From NCBI RefSeq assembly GCF_014236855.1, contig NZ_CP051261.1, positions 4,154,001 to 4,218,000 of the forward strand: DNA of 64,000 nucleotides, written 5' to 3'. The stretch comes from Xanthomonas sp. SI. Lineage in GTDB: Bacteria > Pseudomonadota > Gammaproteobacteria > Xanthomonadales > Xanthomonadaceae. This document shows positions 46,311 through 55,290 of this stretch, one piece after another (within the stretch, counting starts at the first letter, position 1; the number at the start of each line of letters is the position of its first letter). The position numbers were made by a program, and so were the translations under genes. Below the pieces are notes generated by a model. The model saw only the letters and a list, made by a program, of their open reading frames with translations, made no database searches and had not been told where the DNA came from.

Positions 46311-47039
46311 TCAGGCGCTGCGTTCGCTCACGCCGATGAAACGCAGCCCCACGCCCGGCTCGGTGGCGATGTAGCGCGGCGCCACCGCGCTGTCGCCGAG
46401 CTTCTGCCGCAGTTTGCCGACCAGGATGCGCAGGTAGTGGGTGTCTTCCTGGTGGGTCGGTCCCCACACTTCGCGCAGCAGTTGCGGCTGGGTCAGCACG
46501 CGGCCGCTGTGGCGCAGCAGCAGCGCGAGCAGTGCGTATTCCTTGCGGCTCAGCGGCAGCGGCTCGCCGTCCAGGCGCACCTCGCGCAAGCCCAGGTGGA
46601 TGTGCAGGTGGCCGTCGTCGAATACCGGCTCGGCTTCGCCGGCAGCGGGCTGTATGCGCAGCAGCACGCGGATGCGCGCCATCAGTTCCTGCACGCCGAA
46701 CGGCTTGGTCACGTAGTCGTTGGCGCCGGCGTCCAGCGCCTGCACCTTCTCCGCTTCGCCGGCGCGCACGGTGAGCATGATCACCGGCACCGCGGACCAC
46801 TGCCGCAGTTCGCGCAGCACGCTGTGCCCATCCTGGTCGGGCAGGCCCACGTCAAGCACCACCAGTTCGGCGCCGTGCGCGGCCAGCTGCGCCAGGCCGT
46901 CGCCGCCGGTGGCCGCCTGCAGCACACGGTAGCCCTGCGCGCGCAGGCTGATGTCCAGGAAACGCCGGATCTGCGGCTCGTCGTCGATGACCAGCACGCG
47001 CGGCGGCGGAATCGGATCGGCGTGGGACTCAGTCGGCAT
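46311..47039 (-). CDS. kdpE: Potassium-responsive response regulator KdpE
   Basis: 242 residues, OmpR family. Receiver domain with the acidic pair (VIDDEPQIRRFL), phospho-acceptor Asp in LVVLDVGLPDQDG, the conserved Thr (MLTVRA) and Lys (VTKPFG). The winged-helix DNA-binding domain begins near 145 (LSRKEYALLALLLRHSGRVLT...YLRILVGKLRQKLGD). Phosphorylated by KdpD, it activates the kdp operon at low potassium. It overlaps kdpD by 11 bases and is the last gene of the operon. Confidence 0.97.
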   Translation of the reverse strand: MPTESHADPIPPPRVLVIDDEPQIRRFLDISLRAQGYRVLQAATGGDGLAQLAAHGAELVVLDVGLPDQDGHSVLRELRQWSAVPVIMLTVRAGEAEKVQALDAGANDYVTKPFGVQELMARIRVLLRIQPAAGEAEPVFDDGHLHIHLGLREVRLDGEPLPLSRKEYALLALLLRHSGRVLTQPQLLREVWGPTHQEDTHYLRILVGKLRQKLGDSAVAPRYIATEPGVGLRFIGVSERSA

Positions 47040-49719
47040 CGGGGCGGGGCGGCGGGGCGGCGGGTTCGATCAACGGCAGAGTAATGCGGATCGTGGTGCC
47101 GCGGCCATCGGCGCCGGGCAGCGCCTCGACGCTGCCGCCGTGCGCGCCGATCATGCCCTGGCAGATGGTCAGGCCCAGGCCGGTGCCGTGGCGGCCGCGG
47201 TCGCCGCGCTCGACGCTGTAGAACATGTCGAAGATGCGCGCGCGCTCGTCCTCGGGAATGCCCGGGCCGCGGTCGCCGATGTCGATGCGCAGGCGCCCGT
47301 CGACCATCGCCGCGGCGACACGGATCGCCTCGCCCTCCGGCGAAAATTTCGCCGCGTTTTCCAGCACGTTGAAGATCGCCTGCTCGACCAGCGCCGGATG
47401 CACCCACAGCGTCGGCAGTTCGGCGGCCAGGGCGATGTCCAGGCGCACCTGCGGCTGGTAGCGCTGCAGCCGCCGCGCGGCCGAGCCGATCAGTTCGTCC
47501 ACGTCGATCCAGTCGCGGTTCAAGGTCAGCCCGGTGTGGCCGAGCTTGGTCATGTCGAGCAGGTTCTGGATGTAGCGGTCCAGGCGCTCGCCCTCCAGTT
47601 GGATCGTCTCCAGCAGGCTGCGGCGGTCCTCCGCGTCCATCGCCTGGCCGTAGCTGGCCAGGCTGCTGGCCGCGCCGATCATCGCCGCCAGCGGCGAGCG
47701 CAGGTCGTGCGACACCGACGACAGCAGCGCCGAGCGCAGGCGTTCGGTCTCGCCGCTGACCCGCGCGCTTTCCAGGTCGGCGACCAGCCGCGTGCGCAGC
47801 GCGGCCTGGCCGATGTCCTCGACCATGGCCTCGGCCAGGCGCTGCTGTTCCAGCCCCGGGCGCTGCACGCCGGCGGCGAATTTCAGCCCGACCACGCCGA
47901 TCGCGCCGCGCTCGTGGCGCACCGGCAGGAACCACCAGCTGGCGCCGGCCAGGGTGTCGGTGAAGCGGCCGGTGGCCTGGCCGTGGCGCTGCGCCCAGTC
48001 GGCGGCACTGCGATCCACCGCCGCCATCGACGTCGCGTAGTCGTGCGCGCCGTCCTGCGCCGCGGCGTGCGCCACCTCCAGCGGCTGCAGCCGCACCCAG
48101 GCCTCGGCCTCGAGCGTGGCGGCCAGCGCGCGGCGACCGGCCTCCAGCACCTGGCCCAGGTCGGCGGCGCTGGTCAGTTCGCGGCCCAGCCGCTGCAGCG
48201 CGGTGGTCTGCGCGTTGGCCGCGCGCAGCGCCAGCACCTGCATGCGCAGCCGCGACGCCAGCCGCCCGGCGACCAGCGCCGCGACCAGGAACAGCAGCAC
48301 CGTGACCACGCCCTGGCGCGCGCCGATGTGCAGCGTGTAGCGCGGTTCGATGAAGAAGAAGTTGTAGGCGAAGAAGCTCAGCAGCGCAGACAGCACCGCC
48401 GCGGCCATGCGCGTCTTCGCCGCGACCATCACCACCGCGACGATGAACACCATCGACAGGTCGTCGATGCCGACCCAGCGTTCGGCGATCCAGGCCACCG
48501 CCACCGCCAGCAGCGAGGCGACCGTGGCGAACGCCAGGTCGTCGCGCGACAGCCAGTGGCCAGGACTGCGCCAGCGCCGCCGCGCACGTGCGCGCGCCTC
48601 CGGCGAGCTGATGATGACCAGCTCGTAGTGCGCGCCGCGCTGCAGCAGCTGCTGGGTGAGCGTGCGGTTGATCATCCGCGCCAGCGGCCGTTCGCGGGTG
48701 CGGCCGAGCAGCAGCGTGGACACGCCGTTGTGCGCGGCGTGGTCGAGCAGCGCATCGGCCACGCTGGCGCCGTGCAGCAGCGCGGCGTCGCCGCCGAGCC
48801 GCCGCGCCAGCGCGAAGGCGCGATCGACCTCCAGTTGCCAGGCTTCCTCCGGCTGCGCCTGGGTCTGCACGGTGACCACGCTCCACGGCGCGCCGCGGCG
48901 CTCGGCCAGGCGCCGCGCCACCCGCACCAGATAGTCGGACTGGCCGCGCCCGTCGATCGCCACCAGCACCCGCCGCCGCAACGCCACGCCGGGCCGGCCC
49001 TGCGCGGCGTGCTCGTCGCGCAGGTCGTTGTCGACGCGGTCGGCCGCGGTCTGCATCGCCAGTTCGCGCAACGCGGCCAGGTTCGACGGCGAGAAGAACG
49101 CCTGCAGCGCCTGCCCCGCCTGCTCGGGCAGGTAGACCTTGCCTTGCTGCAGGCGTTCGATCAGTTCGCGCGGCGGCAGGTCGACCAGCACGATGTCGCG
49201 CAGGCGGTCGAAGATCGCATCGGGCACGGTCTCGCCGACGCGGATACCGGTGATGCGATGGACTACGTCGTTGAGGCTTTCCAGGTGCTGGATGTTGACC
49301 GTGCTGTAGACGTCGATGCCGGCGTCGAGCAGTTCCTCCACATCCTGCCAGCGCCGCTCGTGGCGGCTGCCGGGCGCGTTGCGGTGGGCGAGTTCGTCGA
49401 CCAGCACCAGCGGCGGGCGCCGTGCCAGCAGCGCGTCCAGGTCCATTTCCTCGAGCGTGCGGCCGCGGTACTCAACGCGCTGCCGCGGCTGCACGGCCAG
49501 CCCTTCCAACAAGGCGGCGGTCTCGGCGCGGCCATGGGTCTCGACCACGCCGACCACCACCTCGCTGCCCTGCTGCTGCAGCTGGCGCGCGCGCGACAGC
49601 ATCGCGTAGGTCTTGCCGACGCCGGGCGCCGCGCCCAGGAACACGGTCAGGCGCCCGCCGCGTTCGCGCTGGAGTGCGCCGATCAGCGCATCGGCCTGCT
49701 GGGTGCGTGAGTCGGACAT
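47029..49719 (-). CDS. kdpD: Potassium/turgor sensor histidine kinase KdpD
   Basis: 896 residues. Cytoplasmic KdpD domain with Walker A GAAPGVGKT (29-37) and DELAHRNAPGSRHERRWQD, a USP-like domain (VLVAIDGRGQSDYLVRVARRLA), four membrane helices in about 400-490, a GAF-like region, then the kinase: phospho-His in SVSHDLRSPLAAM (about 670), N box FNVLENAAKFSP and G box IGDRGPGIPEDERARIFDMF. The ATG at 49719 has no Shine-Dalgarno; the edge of a repeat element (CCCGGCTCC) occupies that position. Confidence 0.96.
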   Translation of the reverse strand: MSDSRTQQADALIGALQRERGGRLTVFLGAAPGVGKTYAMLSRARQLQQQGSEVVVGVVETHGRAETAALLEGLAVQPRQRVEYRGRTLEEMDLDALLARRPPLVLVDELAHRNAPGSRHERRWQDVEELLDAGIDVYSTVNIQHLESLNDVVHRITGIRVGETVPDAIFDRLRDIVLVDLPPRELIERLQQGKVYLPEQAGQALQAFFSPSNLAALRELAMQTAADRVDNDLRDEHAAQGRPGVALRRRVLVAIDGRGQSDYLVRVARRLAERRGAPWSVVTVQTQAQPEEAWQLEVDRAFALARRLGGDAALLHGASVADALLDHAAHNGVSTLLLGRTRERPLARMINRTLTQQLLQRGAHYELVIISSPEARARARRRWRSPGHWLSRDDLAFATVASLLAVAVAWIAERWVGIDDLSMVFIVAVVMVAAKTRMAAAVLSALLSFFAYNFFFIEPRYTLHIGARQGVVTVLLFLVAALVAGRLASRLRMQVLALRAANAQTTALQRLGRELTSAADLGQVLEAGRRALAATLEAEAWVRLQPLEVAHAAAQDGAHDYATSMAAVDRSAADWAQRHGQATGRFTDTLAGASWWFLPVRHERGAIGVVGLKFAAGVQRPGLEQQRLAEAMVEDIGQAALRTRLVADLESARVSGETERLRSALLSSVSHDLRSPLAAMIGAASSLASYGQAMDAEDRRSLLETIQLEGERLDRYIQNLLDMTKLGHTGLTLNRDWIDVDELIGSAARRLQRYQPQVRLDIALAAELPTLWVHPALVEQAIFNVLENAAKFSPEGEAIRVAAAMVDGRLRIDIGDRGPGIPEDERARIFDMFYSVERGDRGRHGTGLGLTICQGMIGAHGGSVEALPGADGRGTTIRITLPLIEPAAPPPRPDAD

Positions 49720-49723
49720 TTGA

Positions 49724-49838
49724 GGAGCCGGGATCGGGGATTCGTGAGTAGGGATTCGCAGAGCCTACAGCCTTGGGCCGCCGGCACTACGGCTTTTGCT
49801 TTTCTCCATTCCCGATTCCCGTCTCCCCATTCCCGGCT
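49724..49838. repeat. GGGATTC/GGGAATG-type inverted-repeat element (10), kdpC-kdpD junction
   Basis: The left arm (49724-49757) begins five bases upstream of the kdpD ATG. The right arm (49804-49838: CCATTCCCGATTCCCGTC...CCCGGC) is the end of the kdpC coding sequence. The loop is about 45 bases. Confidence 0.85.
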
Positions 49839-50422
49839 TTGTCCAACGCCAGATTCAGCGCCAGCACATTCACCCGCGGCTGGCCGAGCACGCCGAACTG
49901 GCGCGGCTGCGCCTGGGCGGCGACCAACGCGGCGACGGTCGCCACCGGCAGTTCGCGCGCCTTGGCCACGCGCGCCACCTGCTGTTGCGCCGCGGCCACG
50001 CTGATGTCCGGGTCCATGCCGCTGCCGGACTGGGTCAGCAGGTCGTCCGCCACCTGCGCCGGGGCGACGCCGTCGCGCGCGGCGACGCTGGCGCGCGCAT
50101 CGGCGATGCGCTTCTGCAGCTCGGGATTGCTGCGCGCCTGGTTGCTGCCGGCCGCGGCCATCGGGTCGAACTTGGCCGCCGACGGCCGCGGCTGGAAATA
50201 GCCGGGCGCGGCGAACGGCTGCGCGACCAGCGCCGAGCCGAGCATGCGGCCATCGCGTTGCAACAGGCTGCCGTTGGCCTGCGCCGGAAACAGCGCGCCG
50301 GCGAGCAGGGTGGACAGCAGCGAATACAGCGCGGCGGCGCCCAGCACCAGCAGCGGCAGTACCACGGCGGCGCGCCAGCGCAGCGGTTCGCGGTAGGAAG
50401 AAGAGACCGGGGAAACGTTCAT
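49787..50422 (-). CDS. kdpC: Potassium-transporting ATPase subunit KdpC
   Basis: 211 residues: one membrane helix near the N-terminus (VVLPLLVLGAAALYSLLSTLLAGALFP) and a periplasmic domain with GSALVAQPFAAPGYFQPRPSAAK-like sequence, DDLLTQSGSGMDPDIS and a C-terminal VNVLALNLALD. KdpC stabilises the KdpFABC complex. The normal family end is near LNLALDK; the last 16 residues (AGNGETGIGNGEKQKP) are read from a dispersed repeat arm. Confidence 0.95.
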   Translation of the reverse strand: MNVSPVSSSYREPLRWRAAVVLPLLVLGAAALYSLLSTLLAGALFPAQANGSLLQRDGRMLGSALVAQPFAAPGYFQPRPSAAKFDPMAAAGSNQARSNPELQKRIADARASVAARDGVAPAQVADDLLTQSGSGMDPDISVAAAQQQVARVAKARELPVATVAALVAAQAQPRQFGVLGQPRVNVLALNLALDKAGNGETGIGNGEKQKP

Positions 50423-50462
50423 CGCAGGAGATCCGAAAAGAAGCGGAAGATCGGTGCCGGGC

Positions 50463-52523
50463 TCAGCCCAGCGCCACCAGGATCATGTCGATCAATTTGA
50501 TCCCGACGAACGGCAGCAGCACGCCGCCGACGCCGTAGATCAGCATGTTCCGGCGCAGCAGCGAGGTCGCCGTGGCCGGGGTGAAGCGCACGCCTCGCAA
50601 CGCCAGCGGGATCAGCGCCGGAATCACCAGCGCGTTGAAGATCAACGCGGCCAGCACCGCATGCACCGGGCTGGACAGGCGCATCACGTTCAGCGCCGCC
50701 ATCTGCGGGATCGAGGCGGCGAACAGCGCCGGCAGGATCGCGAAGTACTTGGACACGTCGTTGGCCAGCGAGAAGGTGGTCAGCGCGCCGCGGGTGATCA
50801 GCTGCTGCTTGCCCACTTCCACCACCGCCAGCAGCTTGGCCGGATCCGAATCCAGATCGACCATGTTGCCGGCTTCCTTGGCCGCCTGCGTGCCCGAGTT
50901 CATCGCCAGGCCGACGTCGGCCTGGGCCAGCGCCGGCGCGTCGTTGGTGCCGTCGCCGACCATCGCCACCAGGCGCCCGCCGGCCTGCTCGGCGCGGATG
51001 CGTGCGAGCTTGTCTTCCGGCGTGGCCTCGGCGATGTAATCGTCGACGCCGGCCTCGGCGGCGATCGCCGCGGCGGTGAGCGGGTTGTCGCCGGTGATCA
51101 TCACCGTCTTGACGCCCATCGCACGCAGCCGCGCGAATTTCTCGCGCACGCCATGCTTGACCACGTCCGACAGTTCGACCACGCCGAGCACATGCCGGCC
51201 CTCGGCCACCACCAACGGCGTGGCGCCGCTGCGCGCGACCTGCTCGACACGGCCCTTCAGTTCCGCCGGCACCTGCCCGCCCAGCGCGGTGACGTGGCGG
51301 ATCACCGCATCGGCCGCGCCCTTGCGGATCGAACGCGGCAGCTGTTGCCCCTGCGCGGCCAGATCGACGCCGGACATGCGCGTCTGCGCGGTGAAGGCGA
51401 CGAAGCTGGCGCCGTCCGGATCGGCCGGCGGCATGCCCTGCTCGCGCGCCAGGCGCACGATCGACTTGCCTTCCGGGGTCGGGTCGGCCAGCGAGGACAG
51501 CATCGCCGCCTCGCGCAGTTGCACCGCATCGACGCCGCTAAGCGCATGGAACGCGGTGGCCTGGCGGTCGCCGTAGGTAATGGTGCCGGTCTTGTCCAGC
51601 AGCAGCACGTCGACGTCGCCGGCCACTTCCACCGCCTTGCCCGACTTGGCCAGCACGTTCGCCGACAGCGCGCGGTTCATGCCGGCGATGCCGATCGCCG
51701 GCAGCAGCCCGCCGATGGTGGTCGGGATCAGGCACACCAGCAGCGCGATCAGCAGCAGCGGATCGATGCGCACGCCGACATAGCCGGCGATGATCGGCAA
51801 GCTCGCGACCACGATCAGGAAGGTCAGGGTCATCGCCGCCAGCAGCATGGTCAGCGCGATCTCGTTCGGGGTCTTCTGCCGGTTGGCGCCTTCGACCAGC
51901 GCGATCATGCGGTCCAGGAAGCTGTGGCCCGGCTCGGCGGTGACCTTCACCACGATCTCGTCGGACAGGACCTTGGTGCCGCCGATCACGCCGGAACGGT
52001 CGGTGCCGGCCTCGCGCAGCACCGGCGCCGATTCGCCGGTGACCGCGGCTTCGTTGATGGTGGCCACGCCGTGCACGATCTCGCCGTCGGCCGGGATCAG
52101 TTCGCCGGCGGAGATCACCACCAGGTCGCCGGGCTTCAGTTCGGCGGCGGGAATGCTGGTTTCGCCATCCAACTGCGCGCTGCTCACCCGGCGCGCCACC
52201 AGGTCCTTGCGTGCGCGCCGCAGCGAGGCGGCCTGGCCGCGACCGCGCGCCTCGGCCACCGCTTCGGCGAAATTGCCGAACAGCACGGTGATCAGCAGGA
52301 TCGCGGTCACCGCCCAGCCGAACGCGGGTGCGCCCTGCCCGGCCACGGTGATCAGCGCCGACAGCAAGGTGCCGGCGAACACCACCGCCATCACCGGACT
52401 GCCGAGCAGATGGCGTGGCGAAAGTTTCAGCACGCTGGCGCGCAGCGCCGCACGCAACGCGGGGCCGTCGAGCAGACCGGGCTTGTGGACGGAGGAAGAA
52501 GCTTGCGGAAGCGGGGTGCTCAT
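50463..52523 (-). CDS. kdpB: Potassium-transporting P-type ATPase KdpB
   Basis: 686 residues. The energising subunit of the Kdp pump. The actuator motif TGES (162-165) includes the serine whose phosphorylation inhibits the E. coli pump. The phosphorylated Asp is D310 ([13 protein letters not shown]). KGAADAV and [21 protein letters not shown] complete the P-type set. About seven membrane helices are present. The ATG at 52523 is preferred over an upstream TTG. It follows kdpA after 10 bases. Confidence 0.98.
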   Translation of the reverse strand: MSTPLPQASSSVHKPGLLDGPALRAALRASVLKLSPRHLLGSPVMAVVFAGTLLSALITVAGQGAPAFGWAVTAILLITVLFGNFAEAVAEARGRGQAASLRRARKDLVARRVSSAQLDGETSIPAAELKPGDLVVISAGELIPADGEIVHGVATINEAAVTGESAPVLREAGTDRSGVIGGTKVLSDEIVVKVTAEPGHSFLDRMIALVEGANRQKTPNEIALTMLLAAMTLTFLIVVASLPIIAGYVGVRIDPLLLIALLVCLIPTTIGGLLPAIGIAGMNRALSANVLAKSGKAVEVAGDVDVLLLDKTGTITYGDRQATAFHALSGVDAVQLREAAMLSSLADPTPEGKSIVRLAREQGMPPADPDGASFVAFTAQTRMSGVDLAAQGQQLPRSIRKGAADAVIRHVTALGGQVPAELKGRVEQVARSGATPLVVAEGRHVLGVVELSDVVKHGVREKFARLRAMGVKTVMITGDNPLTAAAIAAEAGVDDYIAEATPEDKLARIRAEQAGGRLVAMVGDGTNDAPALAQADVGLAMNSGTQAAKEAGNMVDLDSDPAKLLAVVEVGKQQLITRGALTTFSLANDVSKYFAILPALFAASIPQMAALNVMRLSSPVHAVLAALIFNALVIPALIPLALRGVRFTPATATSLLRRNMLIYGVGGVLLPFVGIKLIDMILVALG

Positions 52524-52533
52524 GGTTGTGGTC

Positions 52534-54255
52534 TCAGTGCGCGGCAAGCGTCAGGTGATCGGCGATCGGGCCCAACACCAGTGCCGGCGTGAATTGCAGA
52601 ACGGTCAGGACCGCGATGACCGCGATCAGGGTCAGCGCGAAGGTCGGCGTTTCCACCTGCAGACTGCCGCCGGTTTCCGGCGCCACGCGCTTGCGCGCCA
52701 TCTGCGCGGCCACGATCAGCGGCACGATCAGCGCCGGATAGCGGCCCAGGATCAGCACCAGCGTGCAGGTCAGGTTCCACCAGGGGATGCCGTCGCCGAG
52801 GCCTTCGAAGCCGGAGCCGTTGTTGGCGAACGCCGAGGTGTACTCGTAGAACACCTGGCTGATGCCGTGGAAGCCGGGATTGGAGGTGGCGGTGATCGCC
52901 GCCGGCATGGCCAGGGTCAACGCGGTGAAGCCGAGCAGCACCAGCGGCTGCAGCAGGATCAGCAAGGCCAGCAGGCGCACTTCGCCGGCTTCGATCTTGC
53001 GCCCGAACAGCTCCGGCGTGCGTCCGGTCATCAGCCCGGCCAGGAACACGCTGAGCAGCAGGTACACCAGGAACTGCTGCAGGCCGCAGCCGATGCCACC
53101 CCAGATCGCGTTGACCAGCATGTTGACCATGGCCACGCCGCCGGTCAGCGGCGCCAGCGAATCGTGCATCGCATTGACCGAGCCGTTGGAGGTCTGCGTG
53201 GTCAGCGACGACCACGCCGCCGAGGCATCGGCGCCGAAGCGCACTTCCTTGCCTTCCATCAGCGCCGCGCTCGCGGTACTGGCCGAATGGCCTTCGGACC
53301 ACACCGACACCGCGGTGGAGGCCAGCGACATCGCCAGCATGCTGCCGAACACCAGCACGGTGAATTTGCGCCGGCCGGTGAACGGGCCGACCATGAACGC
53401 GATCGCCACCGGGATCAGCACGATCGCCAGCATCTCCAGCAGATTGGAGAACGGGGTCGGGTTCTCCAGCGCCATCGCGCTGTTGGGGCCGTACCAGCCG
53501 CCGCCGTTGGTGCCGAGCTGCTTGATCGCCACCATCGCCGCGACCGGGCCGAGCGGGATCTTCTGCGCGGCCATGCCGGCGCTGGCGTCCAGCGGTGTCG
53601 CGGTGGGGCCGGCGGCCAGCGTGGACGGCACGCCCTGCTGGGTCAGCAGCACGGTCCACAGCAGGCACAGCGGCAGCAGGAAGCGCAGCGTCGGCCGGAT
53701 CACATCGGCCCAGTAGTTGCCGACGTCGGCTTCGTCGACGCTGAGCGTGGCGCTCTGCGAACCGCCGTTCGCCGCGGCCGTTCGCCCTCCAAACAGCGCG
53801 CGCAGCGTCGCCACCACCAGTGCCAGACCCATCATCGGGGTGACGAACTGCAGCCCGACCACGCCCACCGCCTGCGACAGATACGACAGCTGCGCCTGGC
53901 CGGAGTAATGCTGCTGGTCGGTGTTGGTCAGGAACGAGACCATGGTGTGCAGCGCCACATCCCAGCGCATGTTGGGCACCGCATCGGGATTCAGCGGCAG
54001 CCACGCCTGAGTCACGAACAGGACGAACACCAGCACGCCCAGCACCAGGTTGCTGGCCAGGAACGCGCCGGCATAGCCGCGCCAGCTCATGCCGCGCGCC
54101 GGATCGGTGCCCAGCAGGCGGTACAGCGGGCGTTCGATCCAGCCGAACAGCGCGTCGCCGCGCATCGGCGCACCGCGCATCACCTTGGCCAGGTACAGAC
54201 CCAGCGGCCAACCCAGCAGCAGCGCGAGCGCATAGACAAGCAATGTATCGATCAT
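52534..54255 (-). CDS. kdpA: Potassium-transporting ATPase subunit KdpA
   Basis: 573 residues with about ten membrane helices. A potassium-channel-like subunit made of four non-identical repeats whose filter loops can be seen: [42 protein letters not shown] and [13 protein letters not shown]. It provides the high-affinity potassium-selective path; KdpB supplies the energy. It begins 16 bases after kdpF in the operon. Confidence 0.98.
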   Translation of the reverse strand: MIDTLLVYALALLLGWPLGLYLAKVMRGAPMRGDALFGWIERPLYRLLGTDPARGMSWRGYAGAFLASNLVLGVLVFVLFVTQAWLPLNPDAVPNMRWDVALHTMVSFLTNTDQQHYSGQAQLSYLSQAVGVVGLQFVTPMMGLALVVATLRALFGGRTAAANGGSQSATLSVDEADVGNYWADVIRPTLRFLLPLCLLWTVLLTQQGVPSTLAAGPTATPLDASAGMAAQKIPLGPVAAMVAIKQLGTNGGGWYGPNSAMALENPTPFSNLLEMLAIVLIPVAIAFMVGPFTGRRKFTVLVFGSMLAMSLASTAVSVWSEGHSASTASAALMEGKEVRFGADASAAWSSLTTQTSNGSVNAMHDSLAPLTGGVAMVNMLVNAIWGGIGCGLQQFLVYLLLSVFLAGLMTGRTPELFGRKIEAGEVRLLALLILLQPLVLLGFTALTLAMPAAITATSNPGFHGISQVFYEYTSAFANNGSGFEGLGDGIPWWNLTCTLVLILGRYPALIVPLIVAAQMARKRVAPETGGSLQVETPTFALTLIAVIAVLTVLQFTPALVLGPIADHLTLAAH

Positions 54256-54271
54256 GGAAGTGGCACTCGGC

Positions 54272-54364
54272 TCAGAAATCTTCGGGACGCAAAATCACGT
54301 ACAACAGGTAGCCGGCGGCGACGATCACCGCCATGCCGCAGATCAGCGATAGCCAGGTCGGCAT
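54272..54364 (-). CDS. kdpF: KdpF, small membrane subunit of the Kdp pump
   Basis: A 30-residue protein (starts MPTWLSLICGMAVIVAAG, ends LLYVILRPEDF) that is a single membrane helix. Length, helix and the C-terminal RPEDF-like end match KdpF, and it lies directly before kdpA. A good Shine-Dalgarno (GAGGAGA) precedes the ATG. It is so short that automatic gene callers easily miss it. KdpF stabilises KdpABC through lipid-like contacts. Confidence 0.9.
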   Translation of the reverse strand: MPTWLSLICGMAVIVAAGYLLYVILRPEDF

Positions 54365-54382
54365 GTCATCTCTCCTCGGAAC

Positions 54383-55111
54383 TCAAAAGGTGGCTTGCAG
54401 CGCGGCTTCGACCCGCGTGCCGGCCATGTCGGGGAACAGCCGCTCGGCGGCGCGGTCGGTGTCGTGCGCGGTCAGCCGCAGCTCCAGCCCCGGTCCGCCC
54501 TGGCGGACGCTGGGCAGGGTGAACACGGCGCTGACCAGCCCATGCGTGTAGCTGTCTGCGTAGCTGCGGGCGAGCCAGTAGTGGCCCACCGCCGCCTCGA
54601 CGCGGAAGCGCTCGTTGAACGGATAGCGCGCGCCGAGTTGCGCGTAGGTGCCGGTGCTGTCGCTGGCCAGCGCATCGTCGGACCAACCCAGCTGCGCCCA
54701 CACGCGCTGCTTCCAGGTCACGGTGGCGCCCAGCTCGGTCCAGTTCAGCGCGGCGGCCGAGGGGTATTGGTAGCGGGTCAGGTTCGCGTCCCAGGCCCAG
54801 TCCGGCGTCCACTGGCCGCGCCAGCCGAGCACGCCGTCGAGTTCGGTGCTGGCGTGCGGGGTGCTGTCGAACTTGATCGACGAGGCCCACAGCGACGCGT
54901 ACGCGCCATTATCGGCGGCCAGCGCTAGACCGGCCTGCACGGCGGGATCGCCGTCGCTCTGGGTGCTGCCGCGCCAGACGTAGTCGCTGGTGAGCGTGGC
55001 ATTGCCGCTGACGCTGGCGGCATCGGCCGCTGCGCTGCCGGCAACGAGAAAAAGCGCAAGCGCGCCGCGCGACAGGCGTCGGCGGGCGGCACAGGAAAGC
55101 GGGGAACGCAT
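54383..55111 (-). CDS. TorF-type putative outer-membrane porin
   Basis: 242 residues: signal peptide (to about residue 31), then an N-terminal SVSGNATLTSDYVWRGSTQSDGDPAVQAGL that is the hallmark of the TorF/TIGR02001 family. Beta strands follow, ending in a C-terminal Phe (EAALQATF). It should form a small outer-membrane barrel with an unknown substrate. Only 18 bases separate its stop from kdpF, so it is probably the first gene of the kdp operon, suggesting a role when potassium or osmolarity is low (inference). Confidence 0.87.
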   Translation of the reverse strand: MRSPLSCAARRRLSRGALALFLVAGSAAADAASVSGNATLTSDYVWRGSTQSDGDPAVQAGLALAADNGAYASLWASSIKFDSTPHASTELDGVLGWRGQWTPDWAWDANLTRYQYPSAAALNWTELGATVTWKQRVWAQLGWSDDALASDSTGTYAQLGARYPFNERFRVEAAVGHYWLARSYADSYTHGLVSAVFTLPSVRQGGPGLELRLTAHDTDRAAERLFPDMAGTRVEAALQATF

Positions 55112-55199
55112 GACGTCGGATCCAGGGCGGAACCATTCCGCCGACCTGGTCATGTTCCGGCGCGGGGCCGTAAAGTCGCTATCGGCCGATGCCGGCTGC

Positions 55200-55220
55200 C
55201 GCGTAAATTTCGCGTAATTT
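55200..55220 (-). promoter_or_regulatory. Direct repeat upstream of the torF-kdp operon
   Basis: CGCGTAAATTT and CGCGTAATTT stand head to tail about 90 bases upstream of the first start codon. This is the only AT-rich tandem motif in the region and a candidate KdpE operator, since KdpE binds paired T-rich half-sites. Identification is by position only. Confidence 0.35.
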
Positions 55221-55250
55221 CCGCGGCCGCCGCCCTGCGGCAAAACGCAG

Positions 55251-55278
55251 GAAAGGCCGGCATTGCGCCGGCCTTTCC
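55251..55278 (-). terminator. Terminator of the CocE-like hydrolase gene
   Basis: GAAAGGCCGGC and GCCGGCCTTTC form an 11-bp stem with a 5-6 base loop. It reads as a hairpin with a T-rich flank on both strands, 13 bases past the hydrolase stop. Confidence 0.8.
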
Positions 55279-55290
55279 ATCACGCGCAGG

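Noticed and set aside
55112..55199. Possible sigma-54 site upstream of the porin/kdp operon
   Set aside because: No GG-N10-GC pair with a proper -24/-12 context was found.
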